Under the pieces are notes generated by a model, which saw only the letters and a program-made list of their open reading frames with translations, had not been told where the DNA came from and ran no database searches. A DNA stretch of 64,000 bases from Streptomyces sp. NBC_01116 (GTDB lineage Bacteria; Actinomycetota; Actinomycetes; Streptomycetales; Streptomycetaceae): contig NZ_CP108644.1 of NCBI RefSeq assembly GCF_041435495.1, forward strand, positions 4,759,501 through 4,823,500, given 5' to 3'. Of this stretch, positions 1 through 7,448 are shown one piece after another (positions within the stretch are counted from its first letter, which is position 1; each line of letters opens with the position of its first letter). Both the position numbers and the translations under genes were made by a program.

Positions 1-144
1 ACCGAGGGCCCGGACGGCGTTCCCGGCCTCCTGGTGTGCAGCGGCAGCACCGAGGTGCCCGAACTGGCCGAGCGGGCCGACCTGTCGGTGCCCGGCCCGG
101 CCGCCGTCGTCGCGTTCCTGGCGGCCCTGGCCGAGCGGATCTGA
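1..144 (+). CDS. otsB: C-terminal end of a probable trehalose-6-phosphate phosphatase (partial)
   Basis: This is the last 47 codons of a gene that begins before the window; frame 1 is open from base 1 to a TGA at 142-144. The visible tail contains SGSTEVPELAERADLSVPGP followed by an alanine-rich helix. The identification rests mainly on context: it converges on the trehalose-phosphate synthase gene, and in Streptomyces otsB neighbours otsA. HAD-type trehalose phosphatase removes phosphate from trehalose-6-phosphate in the cytoplasm. The catalytic motifs lie outside the window, so the function is inferred. Confidence 0.6.
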   Translation, partial: TEGPDGVPGLLVCSGSTEVPELAERADLSVPGPAAVVAFLAALAERI

Positions 145-202
145 GCCGACGAGCGGATCTGAGCCGCGGCGTCAGGGAGCCGGGCCGGCCGGCCCGGCCG
201 GC

Positions 203-1594
203 TCACCCCTGGCGCAGCGCCTCCAACTGGTCCAGGAACCACTGCTGGGGCGGCAGCGCGGTCGCCGCCTCGGCCAGTCGCTCCGTGCGGCCGGACCGCT
301 CGTCCGCGCTCATCGTCAGCGCCTCGTGCAGGGCCTCGGCCGTGCCCGTCACGTCGTACGGATTCACCACGATCGCGTCCTCGCCCAGCTCCTCGTACGC
401 CCCCGCCTCCCGCGACAGCACCAGCGCGCAGCCGTGGTCGGAGACGACCGGGACCTCCTTGGCGACCAGGTTCATGCCGTCGCGGATCGGGTTGACCAGG
501 GCCACGTCCGCCAGCCGGTACGCGGCCAGCGAGCGGGCGAAGTCGTCCTTGACGTGGAGCACGACCGGCGTCCACCCCTCCGTGCCGTACGCTCCGTTGA
601 TCTCCGTGGCCAGGGTCTGCACCGCCGCCGTGTAGTCCCGGTAGACGGCGAGGTCCTGCCGGGAGGGGTAGGCGAAGGCGATGTGCACGACGCGCTCGCG
701 CCACTCGGGGCGGGCGTCCAGCAGGGCCCGGTACGCGTGCAGGCCGCGCACGATGTTCTTGGACAGCTCGGTGCGGTCCACCCGGACGATGGTCTTCCGG
801 CCCTCGCCCACCTGCTCCCGCAGCGCCGCCATCCGCTCGTCCACGTCCGCCTCGTGCGAGCGCCGGCGCAGGAAGTCCGCGTCGGCCCCCAGGCCGTGCA
901 CCCCGATCCTGGTCCGGCCCGTCCCGCCGAGGATCTCCGTGCAGCAGGCGATGAACGCGTCCGCCCAGCGGCGGGTCAGGAACGCGGCCCGGTCCGCGCC
1001 GAGGATGCCGCGCAGCAGCTGCTCCGCGATGTCGTCGGGCAGCAGCCGGTAGTAGTCGACGGGCGCCCACGGGGTGTGGGAGAAGTGGCCGATCCTGAGG
1101 TCCGGGCGCAGCTCACGGAGCATGCCGGGGACCAGGGCCAGGTGGTAGTCCTGGACGAGGACCGACGCCCCGGGGCCCGCCTCCTCGGCGAGCGCCTCGG
1201 CGAAGGCCCGGTTGTACGTCTCGTAGGAGGCCCACCGGCGGCGGAACTCCGCGTCGAAGACCGGCTCGACGGGCGTCTGGTAGAGCAGGTGGTGGACGAA
1301 CCACAGCACCGAGTTGGCGATGCCGTTGTACGCGTCGGCGTGCACCTCGGCGTCGATGTCGAGCATCCGGACGCCCGCCTCGCCGACCCCGCGCCGCACC
1401 GCCTCGCGGTCCCCGTCGCCGAGGGCCGCGCAGACCCACAGCTTGTCGTCGACGGCGCTCAGTCCGGAGACGAGACCTCCGCCGCCGCGCTTGGCGTCGA
1501 GCGTCCCGTCCTCGCCGAGGGTGTACGAGACGGGCCCGCGGTTGGACGCGACGAGGACCTGGGCGGTGGCGGAGGATGTGTGCTCGGAGACCAT
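203..1594 (-). CDS. otsA: alpha,alpha-trehalose-phosphate synthase (UDP-forming), GT20
   Basis: OtsA transfers glucose from a nucleotide sugar to glucose-6-phosphate, giving trehalose-6-phosphate in the cytoplasm. The 463-residue product has the usual length. It shows the N-terminal loop GGGGLVSGL (about residues 37-45), the VQDYHL motif (about 147), the phosphate/nucleotide-binding stretch RVDRTELSKNI (about 272) and the C-terminal DGMNLVAKE signature, all typical of family GT20. The ATG at 1594 is the first good start. It follows gpgS on the same strand after a 64-bp gap, so the two are probably co-transcribed, which would join two stress-solute glucosyltransferases. It converges with the probable phosphatase gene at the window edge. 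Confidence 0.95.
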   Translation of the reverse strand: MVSEHTSSATAQVLVASNRGPVSYTLGEDGTLDAKRGGGGLVSGLSAVDDKLWVCAALGDGDREAVRRGVGEAGVRMLDIDAEVHADAYNGIANSVLWFVHHLLYQTPVEPVFDAEFRRRWASYETYNRAFAEALAEEAGPGASVLVQDYHLALVPGMLRELRPDLRIGHFSHTPWAPVDYYRLLPDDIAEQLLRGILGADRAAFLTRRWADAFIACCTEILGGTGRTRIGVHGLGADADFLRRRSHEADVDERMAALREQVGEGRKTIVRVDRTELSKNIVRGLHAYRALLDARPEWRERVVHIAFAYPSRQDLAVYRDYTAAVQTLATEINGAYGTEGWTPVVLHVKDDFARSLAAYRLADVALVNPIRDGMNLVAKEVPVVSDHGCALVLSREAGAYEELGEDAIVVNPYDVTGTAEALHEALTMSADERSGRTERLAEAATALPPQQWFLDQLEALRQG

Positions 1595-1658
1595 GTAGCG
1601 GAACCTAGCCCGTGAGGGAAGTCGCCAAACGCCTCAGGGCCTTCTGCGGCCCACCGCC

Positions 1659-2636
1659 TCACGCCGCGTGGCGTTCCGCGTACTCCGCGATCTCCCGCAT
1701 CGGCGGCCTTTCCTCCGTGTCCACCGCATGGGTGCGGGGCACGAATCCGTCCTCGCCGCGTTCGAACTGGGTCAGCGCGGGCCGCACCAGATGGCCCCGG
1801 GAGAGCCGCAGCTGCGCCGTGCGGTAGATCGCCGCCGCCATCCGGCCCAGCGCCTGCCCGTCCTGGTGGCGGTGTCGGCGTACGCCGACGTCGACCTGGC
1901 CCAGCGCGTCCAGGCCCACCGTGTGCAGCGCGTCCACCAGCAGCCCCAGCTCCACTCCGTAACCGACCGGGAACGGCAGCCGCTCCAGCAGCGACCGCCG
2001 CACCGCGTACTCGCCCCCCAGCGGCTGCACGAACCCGGCCAGCTGGGGCCAGTGCAGATTGAGCAGCGGGCGCGCCACCAGCTCGGTGACCCGGCCTCCC
2101 TGACCTGCGCTGTCGCCGAGCGGGCGGTCGTACATCGCCTTGACGAACTGGACGGACGGGTCGGTGAGCAGCGGCCCGACCGTGCCCGAGACGAAGTCCG
2201 CGGAGAAGTCCCTGAGGTCGGCGTCCACGAAGCAGACGATCTCGCCGCTGGTCACCAGGAGTGACCGCCACAGCACCTCGCCCTTGCCGGGCACGGCCGG
2301 TATCCGGGGCAGGATCGCGTCCCGGTGGACCACTCGGGCGCCCGCCGCGCGGGCCACGGCGGCGGTGGCGTCGGTGGAGCCGGAGTCGATCACGACGAGC
2401 TCGTCGACGAGCCGGACCTTCTCCATGAGCTCCCGGCGGATCGTCGCCACGATCGCGCCGACCGTGGCCTCCTCGTTCAGCGCGGGCAGCACCACGCTCA
2501 CGGACGTGGCGCGAGGATCGGCGTCCCGGGCGTCGGTGAGCCGGTTCAGCGGGCGGTCGCCGGACGACCAGGAACGCCTGGTCAGCCAGCGTTCCACCTC
2601 TTCGAGCACGGTCGGCACTCCCTGTGTGTGATCCAT
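1659..2636 (-). CDS. gpgS: glucosyl-3-phosphoglycerate synthase (GT81)
   Basis: GpgS joins glucose from a nucleotide sugar to 3-phosphoglycerate, the first step towards glucosylglycerate-type solutes or, in mycobacteria, methylglucose lipopolysaccharide. The 325-residue protein has a GT-A fold layout: SVVLPALNEEATVG (about 47-60), VVIDSGSTDAT, the metal-binding VDADL motif (about 137-141), and the family-typical GGEYAVRRSLLERLPF and GYGVELGLLVDA segments. The start is ATG 2636. It lies upstream of otsA on the same strand and diverges from the riboswitch-controlled metM operon. Confidence 0.9.
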   Translation of the reverse strand: MDHTQGVPTVLEEVERWLTRRSWSSGDRPLNRLTDARDADPRATSVSVVLPALNEEATVGAIVATIRRELMEKVRLVDELVVIDSGSTDATAAVARAAGARVVHRDAILPRIPAVPGKGEVLWRSLLVTSGEIVCFVDADLRDFSADFVSGTVGPLLTDPSVQFVKAMYDRPLGDSAGQGGRVTELVARPLLNLHWPQLAGFVQPLGGEYAVRRSLLERLPFPVGYGVELGLLVDALHTVGLDALGQVDVGVRRHRHQDGQALGRMAAAIYRTAQLRLSRGHLVRPALTQFERGEDGFVPRTHAVDTEERPPMREIAEYAERHAA

Positions 2637-2765
2637 CTCGCGGTTCGGACGACTATCTCAACGGTCCGGTGCTTCGGTTACAGTCTTGAACAACGCGTAC
2701 GACCGTCGCATGTCGGGGTCGGACCGCACATAAACGCCTGGATCGAAGATCCAGCGCCATAAGAG

Positions 2766-2889
2766 CTCATCCAGAGGGACTGAGGGAACGGCCCGTTGAA
2801 GTCCCGGCAACCCTCCTGCCGACCGCGAGGTCACGGTGGGGAAGGTGCCAATTCCGTCTTGCGGCGAAATGCGTCGCAGGGAAGATGAG
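2766..2889 (+). ncRNA. SAM (S-box, SAM-I-like) riboswitch
   Basis: The leader of the metM operon carries the S-box core: GAGGGACTG, GGCCCGTTGAAG and CCCGGCAACC (2775-2812), then GGTGCCAATTCC (2844-2855). Helix P1 is closed by CTCATC (2766-2771) pairing with GATGAG (2884-2889). A further hairpin (TGCGGCG/CGTCGCA, about 2860-2878) occupies the P4 position, which favours SAM-I over SAM-IV. The 3' strand of P1 runs straight into AGGAGAAAGG, so ligand-stabilised P1 would cover the ribosome site. No uridine-run terminator is seen, which points to translational control. SAM binding itself is inferred from the conserved core. Confidence 0.9.
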
Positions 2890-2910
2890 GAGAAAGGGAC
2901 CTCCGCCATC

Positions 2911-4212
2911 ATGGCTGTTCAGACCGTTGCAGGTAACACCGCTTCTTCCGCCCCGGCCGTTGATCTCGGTCCCGCCGCGGCGCTTTCCTGCCGCGAGTGC
3001 GGCGAGCGTTTCGAGCTCGGCCCGCTTTTCGCCTGTGCGTCCTGTTTCGGACCGCTGGAAGTGGCCTACGACCTGCCCACCGGCTCCCCGGAGGAGCTGC
3101 GCAAGCGCATCGAGGCCGGCCCGAACAACATCTGGCGCTACGCCCCGCTGCTGCCGGTGCCCGCCGACGTCGCGGAGAAGCCCAACATCAACCCCGGCTT
3201 CACCAAGCTCGTCAAGGCCGACAACCTCGCCCGTGAGCTGGGCGTCACCGGCGGCCTGTACGTGAAGGACGACTCCGGCAACCCGACGCACTCCTTCAAG
3301 GACCGCGTCGTCGCCATCGCCGTCGAGGCCGCCCGCGCCTTCGGCTTCACCACCCTCTCCTGCTCCTCCACGGGCAACCTGGCCGGAGCCGTCGGCGCCG
3401 CCGCCGCCCGGGCCGGCCTGCGCTCCTGCGTGTTCATCCCGCACGACCTGGAGCAGGGCAAGGTCGTCATGGCCGCGGTGTACGGCGGTGAGCTGGTCGG
3501 CATCGAGGGCAACTACGACGACGTCAACCGCTTCTGCTCCGAGCTCATCGGCGACCCGCTCGGCGAGGGCTGGGGCTTCGTCAACGTCAACCTGCGCCCG
3601 TACTACGGCGAGGGCTCCAAGACGCTGGCGTACGAGATCTGCGAGCAGCTCGGCTGGCGGCTGCCCGACCAGATCGTCATCCCGATCGCGTCCGGCTCCC
3701 AGCTCACGAAGATCGACAAGGGCTTCCAGGAGCTGATCAAGCTCGGCCTCGTCGAGGACCGGCCGTACAAGATCTTCGGCGCCCAGGCCGAGGGCTGCTC
3801 CCCGGTCTCCGCCGCCTTCAAGGCGGGCCACGACGTGGTGCGCCCGCAGAAGCCGAACACCATCGCCAAGTCGCTGGCCATCGGCAACCCGGCGGACGGC
3901 CCGTACGTCCTGGACATCGCCCGCCGCACCGGCGGCGCGGTGGAGGACGTGACCGACGAGCAGGTCGTCGACGCGATCAAGCTGCTGGCGCGCACCGAGG
4001 GCATCTTCGGCGAGACGGCGGGCGGCGTGACGCTCGGCGTGACGAAGAAGCTCGTCGAGGCGGGCGTCATCGACCCGGCGCTCACCACCGTCGTCCTGAA
4101 CACCGGCGACGGGCTCAAGACGCTGGACGCGGTCTCCGCGACCTCGCAGGCCACGGCCACCATCAAGCCGAGCCTGGACGCGTTCCGCGCCGCGGGCCTC
4201 GCCGCCGGCTGA
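2911..4212 (+). CDS. metM: threonine synthase homologue, probable MetM (homocysteine-forming)
   Basis: This PLP enzyme of the threonine-synthase fold has 433 residues. A zinc-ribbon-like N-terminus carries CREC...CASC (Cys27, 30, 42, 45), and the PLP lysine is K130 in NPTHSFKD. The start ATG 2911 follows AGGAGAAAGG; an upstream in-frame ATG at 2836 lies inside the riboswitch and was not used. Automatic annotation would call it ThrC. However, it sits behind a SAM riboswitch and 29 bp before a sulfur-carrier gene. Published work on Streptomyces MetM/MetO describes this pairing as making homocysteine from O-phosphohomoserine and carrier thiocarboxylate. Assignment to MetM follows from that context. 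A genuine threonine synthase role is not excluded by the sequence. Confidence 0.82.
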   Translation: MAVQTVAGNTASSAPAVDLGPAAALSCRECGERFELGPLFACASCFGPLEVAYDLPTGSPEELRKRIEAGPNNIWRYAPLLPVPADVAEKPNINPGFTKLVKADNLARELGVTGGLYVKDDSGNPTHSFKDRVVAIAVEAARAFGFTTLSCSSTGNLAGAVGAAAARAGLRSCVFIPHDLEQGKVVMAAVYGGELVGIEGNYDDVNRFCSELIGDPLGEGWGFVNVNLRPYYGEGSKTLAYEICEQLGWRLPDQIVIPIASGSQLTKIDKGFQELIKLGLVEDRPYKIFGAQAEGCSPVSAAFKAGHDVVRPQKPNTIAKSLAIGNPADGPYVLDIARRTGGAVEDVTDEQVVDAIKLLARTEGIFGETAGGVTLGVTKKLVEAGVIDPALTTVVLNTGDGLKTLDAVSATSQATATIKPSLDAFRAAGLAAG

Positions 4213-4241
4213 TCACCAGAGACTCAGGAAGGGCACCCACC

Positions 4242-4520
4242 ATGAGCGTCAAGGTCCGTATCCCCACCATCCTCCGTACGTACACGGGCGGCCAGGCCGA
4301 GGTCCCGGCGGAGGGCGCCAAGCTCTCCGAGGTCATCGAGTCCCTGGAGAAGGACCACCCGGGCATCGCGGCCCGCGTCCTGGACGACCAGGGCAAGCTG
4401 CGCCGCTTCGTGAACGTGTACGTCAACGACGACGACGTGCGCTTCGAGGGCGGCCTGGACGCGGCCACGCCGGACGGCGCGGGCGTCTCGATCATCCCCG
4501 CGGTCGCCGGCGGCTGCTGA
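4242..4520 (+). CDS. metO: ThiS/MoaD/CysO-type sulfur-carrier protein, probable MetO
   Basis: A 92-residue ubiquitin-like sulfur carrier, very close in pattern to mycobacterial CysO (IPTILRTYTGGQ, RFVNVYVNDDDVRFEGGLD, IIPAVAGG). Such carriers are adenylated and thiocarboxylated at a C-terminal Gly-Gly. Here the gene encodes one more residue, Cys92, after Gly90-Gly91. Either this residue is trimmed by a JAMM-type protease or the product mimics a cysteine-loaded carrier. It follows metM by 29 bp with GGAAGGG before ATG 4242, so both genes share the SAM riboswitch and the terminator at 4571. It is the expected sulfur donor for MetM. Confidence 0.87.
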   Translation: MSVKVRIPTILRTYTGGQAEVPAEGAKLSEVIESLEKDHPGIAARVLDDQGKLRRFVNVYVNDDDVRFEGGLDAATPDGAGVSIIPAVAGGC

Positions 4521-4570
4521 ACCGCCGGGGCCGCTCCACGACGGCCCACCGCACCTCTGTGTGACCACAG

Positions 4571-4603
4571 TTGCCCCCTCCGCGAGAGAAGCGGAGGGGG
4601 CAA
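4571..4603 (+). terminator. terminator of the metM-metO operon
   Basis: A perfect 13-bp inverted repeat, TTGCCCCCTCCGC and GCGGAGGGGGCAA, encloses a 7-base loop about 50 bases after metO. There is no long T-run after it, as is usual in Streptomyces. Confidence 0.8.
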
Positions 4604-4962
4604 TTCTGTATGGTTGAGCACGGTAGAGTTGGGGAAGCCCCGCCCGCTGCCCGTGCCGCCCGCATATGAGAATGCGCCCGGCCCCGATAAGAAGCAGCCA
4701 AAGTGCGTGAACCTCTTGCGGCATAAGTGCCCTTTGCCTGGCCCGACTTGCCCGTAAATCTCAGCAAACCCGCATATTCGCGTGTTCTTCGATGCCCAGA
4801 ATTCTCGTCCGATTGACCTGTTGCAGAGGGCAGTTGGGCGGATACATTCGGCCGCGGTCGACGCGCTGCGGCGCCGCGCACCCTCTCCTGTCGGAGGGTG
4901 AGTTCCGACCCGGGCCCGCGAAGTGCGGTCCCGTGCAAGGGCCAGTAATAGGGGAGTTAGGC
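4604..4962 (+). promoter_or_regulatory. gene-free region and leader before the cold-shock gene
   Basis: This 359-bp stretch has no convincing gene. A possible promoter is TTGCAG (4821-4826), a 16-base spacer and TACATT (4843-4848), giving a leader of roughly 110 bases. Within it a 7-bp hairpin (CACCCTC 4879-4885 with GAGGGTG 4894-4900) could fold. Long structured leaders are common in cold-shock genes. GGGGAG (4951-4956) is the likely ribosome site. Confidence 0.4.
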
Positions 4963-5169
4963 ATGGCTCAGGGCACCGTCAAGTGGTTCAACGCGGAGAA
5001 GGGGTACGGCTTCATCGCGGTCGACGGTGGTGCGGATGTTTTCGTCCACTACAGCGCGATCCAGATGGACGGGTACCGCACCCTCGAAGAGGGTCAGCGA
5101 GTTGAATTCGAGATCTCGCAGGGCCAGAAGGGGCCCCAGGCCGACATGGTCAAGCTCGCCGTCGGCTGA
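4963..5169 (+). CDS. CspA-family cold-shock protein
   Basis: A single cold-shock domain of 68 residues that binds single-stranded RNA and DNA and probably melts mRNA structure. The RNP1-like KGYGFI (13-18) and RNP2-like VFVHY (26-30) motifs are present, and WFN and the basic/aromatic surface are intact. ATG 4963 follows GGGGAG by 6 bases; longer upstream reading is in leader sequence. The order cold-shock gene then groEL2 corresponds to SCO4295-SCO4296 in S. coelicolor, from memory. Confidence 0.95.
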   Translation: MAQGTVKWFNAEKGYGFIAVDGGADVFVHYSAIQMDGYRTLEEGQRVEFEISQGQKGPQADMVKLAVG

Positions 5170-5208
5170 GCTCGACGCGGTCGTCCGACGACACTACTCA
5201 CGCATGCA

Positions 5209-5240
5209 GGGCCCGGCCCCCGGATCAGGGGACCGGGCCC
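5209..5240 (+). terminator. terminator after the cold-shock gene
   Basis: GGGCCCGG (5209-5216) pairs with CCGGGCCC (5233-5240), and the inner CCCC and GGGG extend the stem, leaving a small loop. It lies 39 bases after the stop codon. Confidence 0.75.
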
Positions 5241-5340
5241 TCCGTGCGTTCGGAGGCCGTCAGTGCGTCCGGAGGCCGTCCGCGCACTCGGAGTCCGTCC
5301 GTGCGTTCGGGGCGCCCCTCGTGCGTTCGGAGTGCTCTCC
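5241..5340. repeat. 19-bp degenerate tandem repeat, about five units
   Basis: Units resembling GTGCGTTCGGAGGCCGTCC begin at 5244, 5263, 5282, 5301 and 5321, a period of 19, 19, 19 and 20. They start immediately after the terminator of the cold-shock gene and end before the groEL2 control region. No coding role is apparent. Confidence 0.75.
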
Positions 5341-5387
5341 GGGAGCCCGGGCCGGGGGGCGCGGCTGTCCACATCCGACGGGGGACG

Positions 5388-5450
5388 CTTGCACTCGCAG
5401 GGGTCGAGTGCTAATCATTGGCGTTAGCACTCTCCAGGTGAGAGTGACAG
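5388..5450 (+). promoter_or_regulatory. HrcA-binding CIRCE elements before groEL2
   Basis: The first CIRCE is cTTGCACTC (5388-5396), 9 bases, then GAGTGCTAA (5406-5414). The second is TTAGCACTC (5424-5432), 9 bases, then a degraded GAGTGACAG (5442-5450). Consensus CIRCE is TTAGCACTC-N9-GAGTGCTAA. All four half-sites alternate in orientation and are each separated by exactly 9 bases. HrcA is the known repressor of such sites in Streptomyces; its gene is not in the window. Confidence 0.9.
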
Positions 5451-5577
5451 AAACTTGGACCGGGCCGGTGAGGCCCGCAGGTGCGGTGGGGCAAGGAACC
5501 ACCACACAGGCAGGCCGTCCGTCGCGGGCGCCTCCCGGTCCGGAGAAATCCACCCCTGTCCGGGAGGACCACTTCAC

Positions 5578-7200
5578 ATGGCCAAGATCATCGCGTTCGA
5601 CGAGGAGGCACGGCGCGGTCTCGAGCGCGGGATGAACCAGCTCGCCGACGCCGTCAAGGTCACCCTCGGCCCCAAGGGCCGTAACGTCGTCCTCGAGAAG
5701 AAGTGGGGCGCGCCCACGATCACCAACGATGGTGTTTCCATCGCCAAGGAGATCGAGCTCGAGGACCCGTACGAGAAGATCGGTGCGGAGCTGGTCAAGG
5801 AGGTCGCCAAGAAGACGGACGACGTCGCCGGCGACGGTACGACCACCGCCACCGTTCTGGCTCAGGCTCTCGTCCGCGAGGGTCTGCGCAACGTCGCCGC
5901 AGGCGCCAACCCGATGGCCCTCAAGCGGGGCATCGAGAAGGCCGTCGAGGCCGTCTCCGCCGCTCTGCTGGAGCAGGCCAAGGACGTGGAGACCAAGGAG
6001 CAGATCGCTTCGACCGCCTCCATCTCCGCCGCCGACACCGAGATCGGCGCCAAGATCGCCGAGGCGATGGACAAGGTCGGCAAGGAAGGCGTCATCACCG
6101 TCGAGGAGTCCCAGACCTTCGGTCTGGAGCTTGAGCTCACCGAGGGTATGCGCTTCGACAAGGGCTACATCTCGGCGTACTTCGCGACCGACATGGAGCG
6201 TATGGAGGCGTCGCTCGACGACCCGTACATCCTGATCGTCAACTCGAAGATCGCCAGCGTCAAGGACCTGATCCCGCTGCTGGAGAAGGTCATGCAGTCG
6301 GGCAAGCCCCTGCTGATCATCGCCGAGGACGTCGAGGGCGAGGCGCTCTCCACCCTGGTCGTCAACAAGATCAAGGGCACGTTCAAGTCCGTCGCCGTCA
6401 AGGCTCCGGGCTTCGGCGACCGCCGCAAGGCCATGCTCGCGGACATCGCCATCCTCACCGGTGGCACCGTGATCTCCGAGGAGGTCGGTCTCAAGCTGGA
6501 GAACGCCGGCCTGGACCTGCTCGGCCGTGCCCGCAAGGTCGTCATCACCAAGGACGAGACCACGATCGTCGACGGCGCCGGTGACAGCGACCAGGTTCAG
6601 GGTCGCGTCAACCAGATCCGTGCCGAGATCGAGAACTCCGACTCGGACTACGACCGCGAGAAGCTCCAGGAGCGTCTGGCGAAGCTGGCCGGCGGCGTGG
6701 CCGTCATCAAGGCCGGCGCCGCCACCGAGGTGGAGCTCAAGGAGCGCAAGCACCGCATCGAGGACGCGGTGCGCAACGCCAAGGCCGCCGTCGAGGAGGG
6801 CATCGTCGCCGGTGGTGGCGTGGCTCTGCTCCAGGCCTCGGCCGTCTTCGAGAAGCTCGACCTCACGGGCGACGAGGCGACCGGCGCCAACGCCGTGAAG
6901 CTCGCGCTGGAGGCCCCGCTCAAGCAGATCGCCGTCAACGGTGGTCTTGAGGGTGGCGTCGTCGTGGAGAAGGTCCGCAACCTGCCGATCGGTCACGGCC
7001 TCAACGCCGCGACCGGCGAGTACGTCGACATGATCGCCGAGGGCATTCTCGACCCGGCGAAGGTCACGCGCTCCGCTCTGCAGAACGCCGCGTCCATCGC
7101 CGCGCTCTTCCTCACCACCGAGGCCGTCATCGCCGACAAGCCCGAGAAGGCCGGCGCGGCCGCCCCGGGCGGCATGCCGGGCGGTGACATGGACTTCTGA
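5578..7200 (+). CDS. groEL2: chaperonin GroEL2 (60-kDa subunit)
   Basis: A full-length 540-residue chaperonin that folds proteins in an ATP-driven cage in the cytoplasm. It contains the ATP-site signature VKVTLGPKGRNV and DDVAGDGTTTATVLAQ (about 77-92). The C-terminus is the flexible GGMPGGDMDF tail, as in the general-type GroEL2 of actinobacteria and not the His-rich tail of GroEL1. ATG 5578 follows GGGAGGA. No groES is adjacent, as expected for the solitary actinobacterial copy. Expression is heat-inducible through the CIRCE sites upstream, by inference from their sequence. Confidence 0.97.
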   Translation: MAKIIAFDEEARRGLERGMNQLADAVKVTLGPKGRNVVLEKKWGAPTITNDGVSIAKEIELEDPYEKIGAELVKEVAKKTDDVAGDGTTTATVLAQALVREGLRNVAAGANPMALKRGIEKAVEAVSAALLEQAKDVETKEQIASTASISAADTEIGAKIAEAMDKVGKEGVITVEESQTFGLELELTEGMRFDKGYISAYFATDMERMEASLDDPYILIVNSKIASVKDLIPLLEKVMQSGKPLLIIAEDVEGEALSTLVVNKIKGTFKSVAVKAPGFGDRRKAMLADIAILTGGTVISEEVGLKLENAGLDLLGRARKVVITKDETTIVDGAGDSDQVQGRVNQIRAEIENSDSDYDREKLQERLAKLAGGVAVIKAGAATEVELKERKHRIEDAVRNAKAAVEEGIVAGGGVALLQASAVFEKLDLTGDEATGANAVKLALEAPLKQIAVNGGLEGGVVVEKVRNLPIGHGLNAATGEYVDMIAEGILDPAKVTRSALQNAASIAALFLTTEAVIADKPEKAGAAAPGGMPGGDMDF

Positions 7201-7263
7201 TCCGCCGCGGAGGCCCCGGGTCCGCCCGGGAGCCCTCCGGCTGATCGAAGTTCGCCGTACGTC

Positions 7264-7306
7264 CCACAGGGGCGGCACCTCCTTCACGGAGGTGCCGCCC
7301 CTGTGG
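7264..7306 (+). terminator. terminator of groEL2
   Basis: A perfect 19-bp stem (7264-7282 with 7288-7306) and a TTCAC loop, followed by CGTTT. It begins 63 bases after the stop codon and is one of the strongest hairpins in the window. Confidence 0.85.
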
Positions 7307-7313
7307 CGTTTCT

Positions 7314-7369
7314 CCGGCCGGTCCGGTGATCCGGCCGGTCCGGTGATCCGGCCGGTCCGGTCCGGCCGG
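7314..7369. repeat. 17-bp tandem repeat after groEL2
   Basis: CCGGCCGGTCCGGTGAT occurs at 7314-7330 and exactly again at 7331-7347, followed by a 14-bp partial copy and an 8-bp remnant to 7369. It sits between the groEL2 terminator and the ABC exporter gene. Confidence 0.8.
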
Positions 7370-7448
7370 AGAGCAGGTGGAACCGGCGGATCTGCGTCCC
7401 TTGACAGTGGTGACGGCAGACGGCAGACGCAAGACGGAGGGGGTCCGG

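Noticed and set aside
2836..2910. Extended N-terminus for the threonine-synthase homologue from ATG 2836
   Set aside because: The extension lies within the SAM riboswitch and its P1 stem; ATG 2911 has the Shine-Dalgarno and begins the conserved protein.
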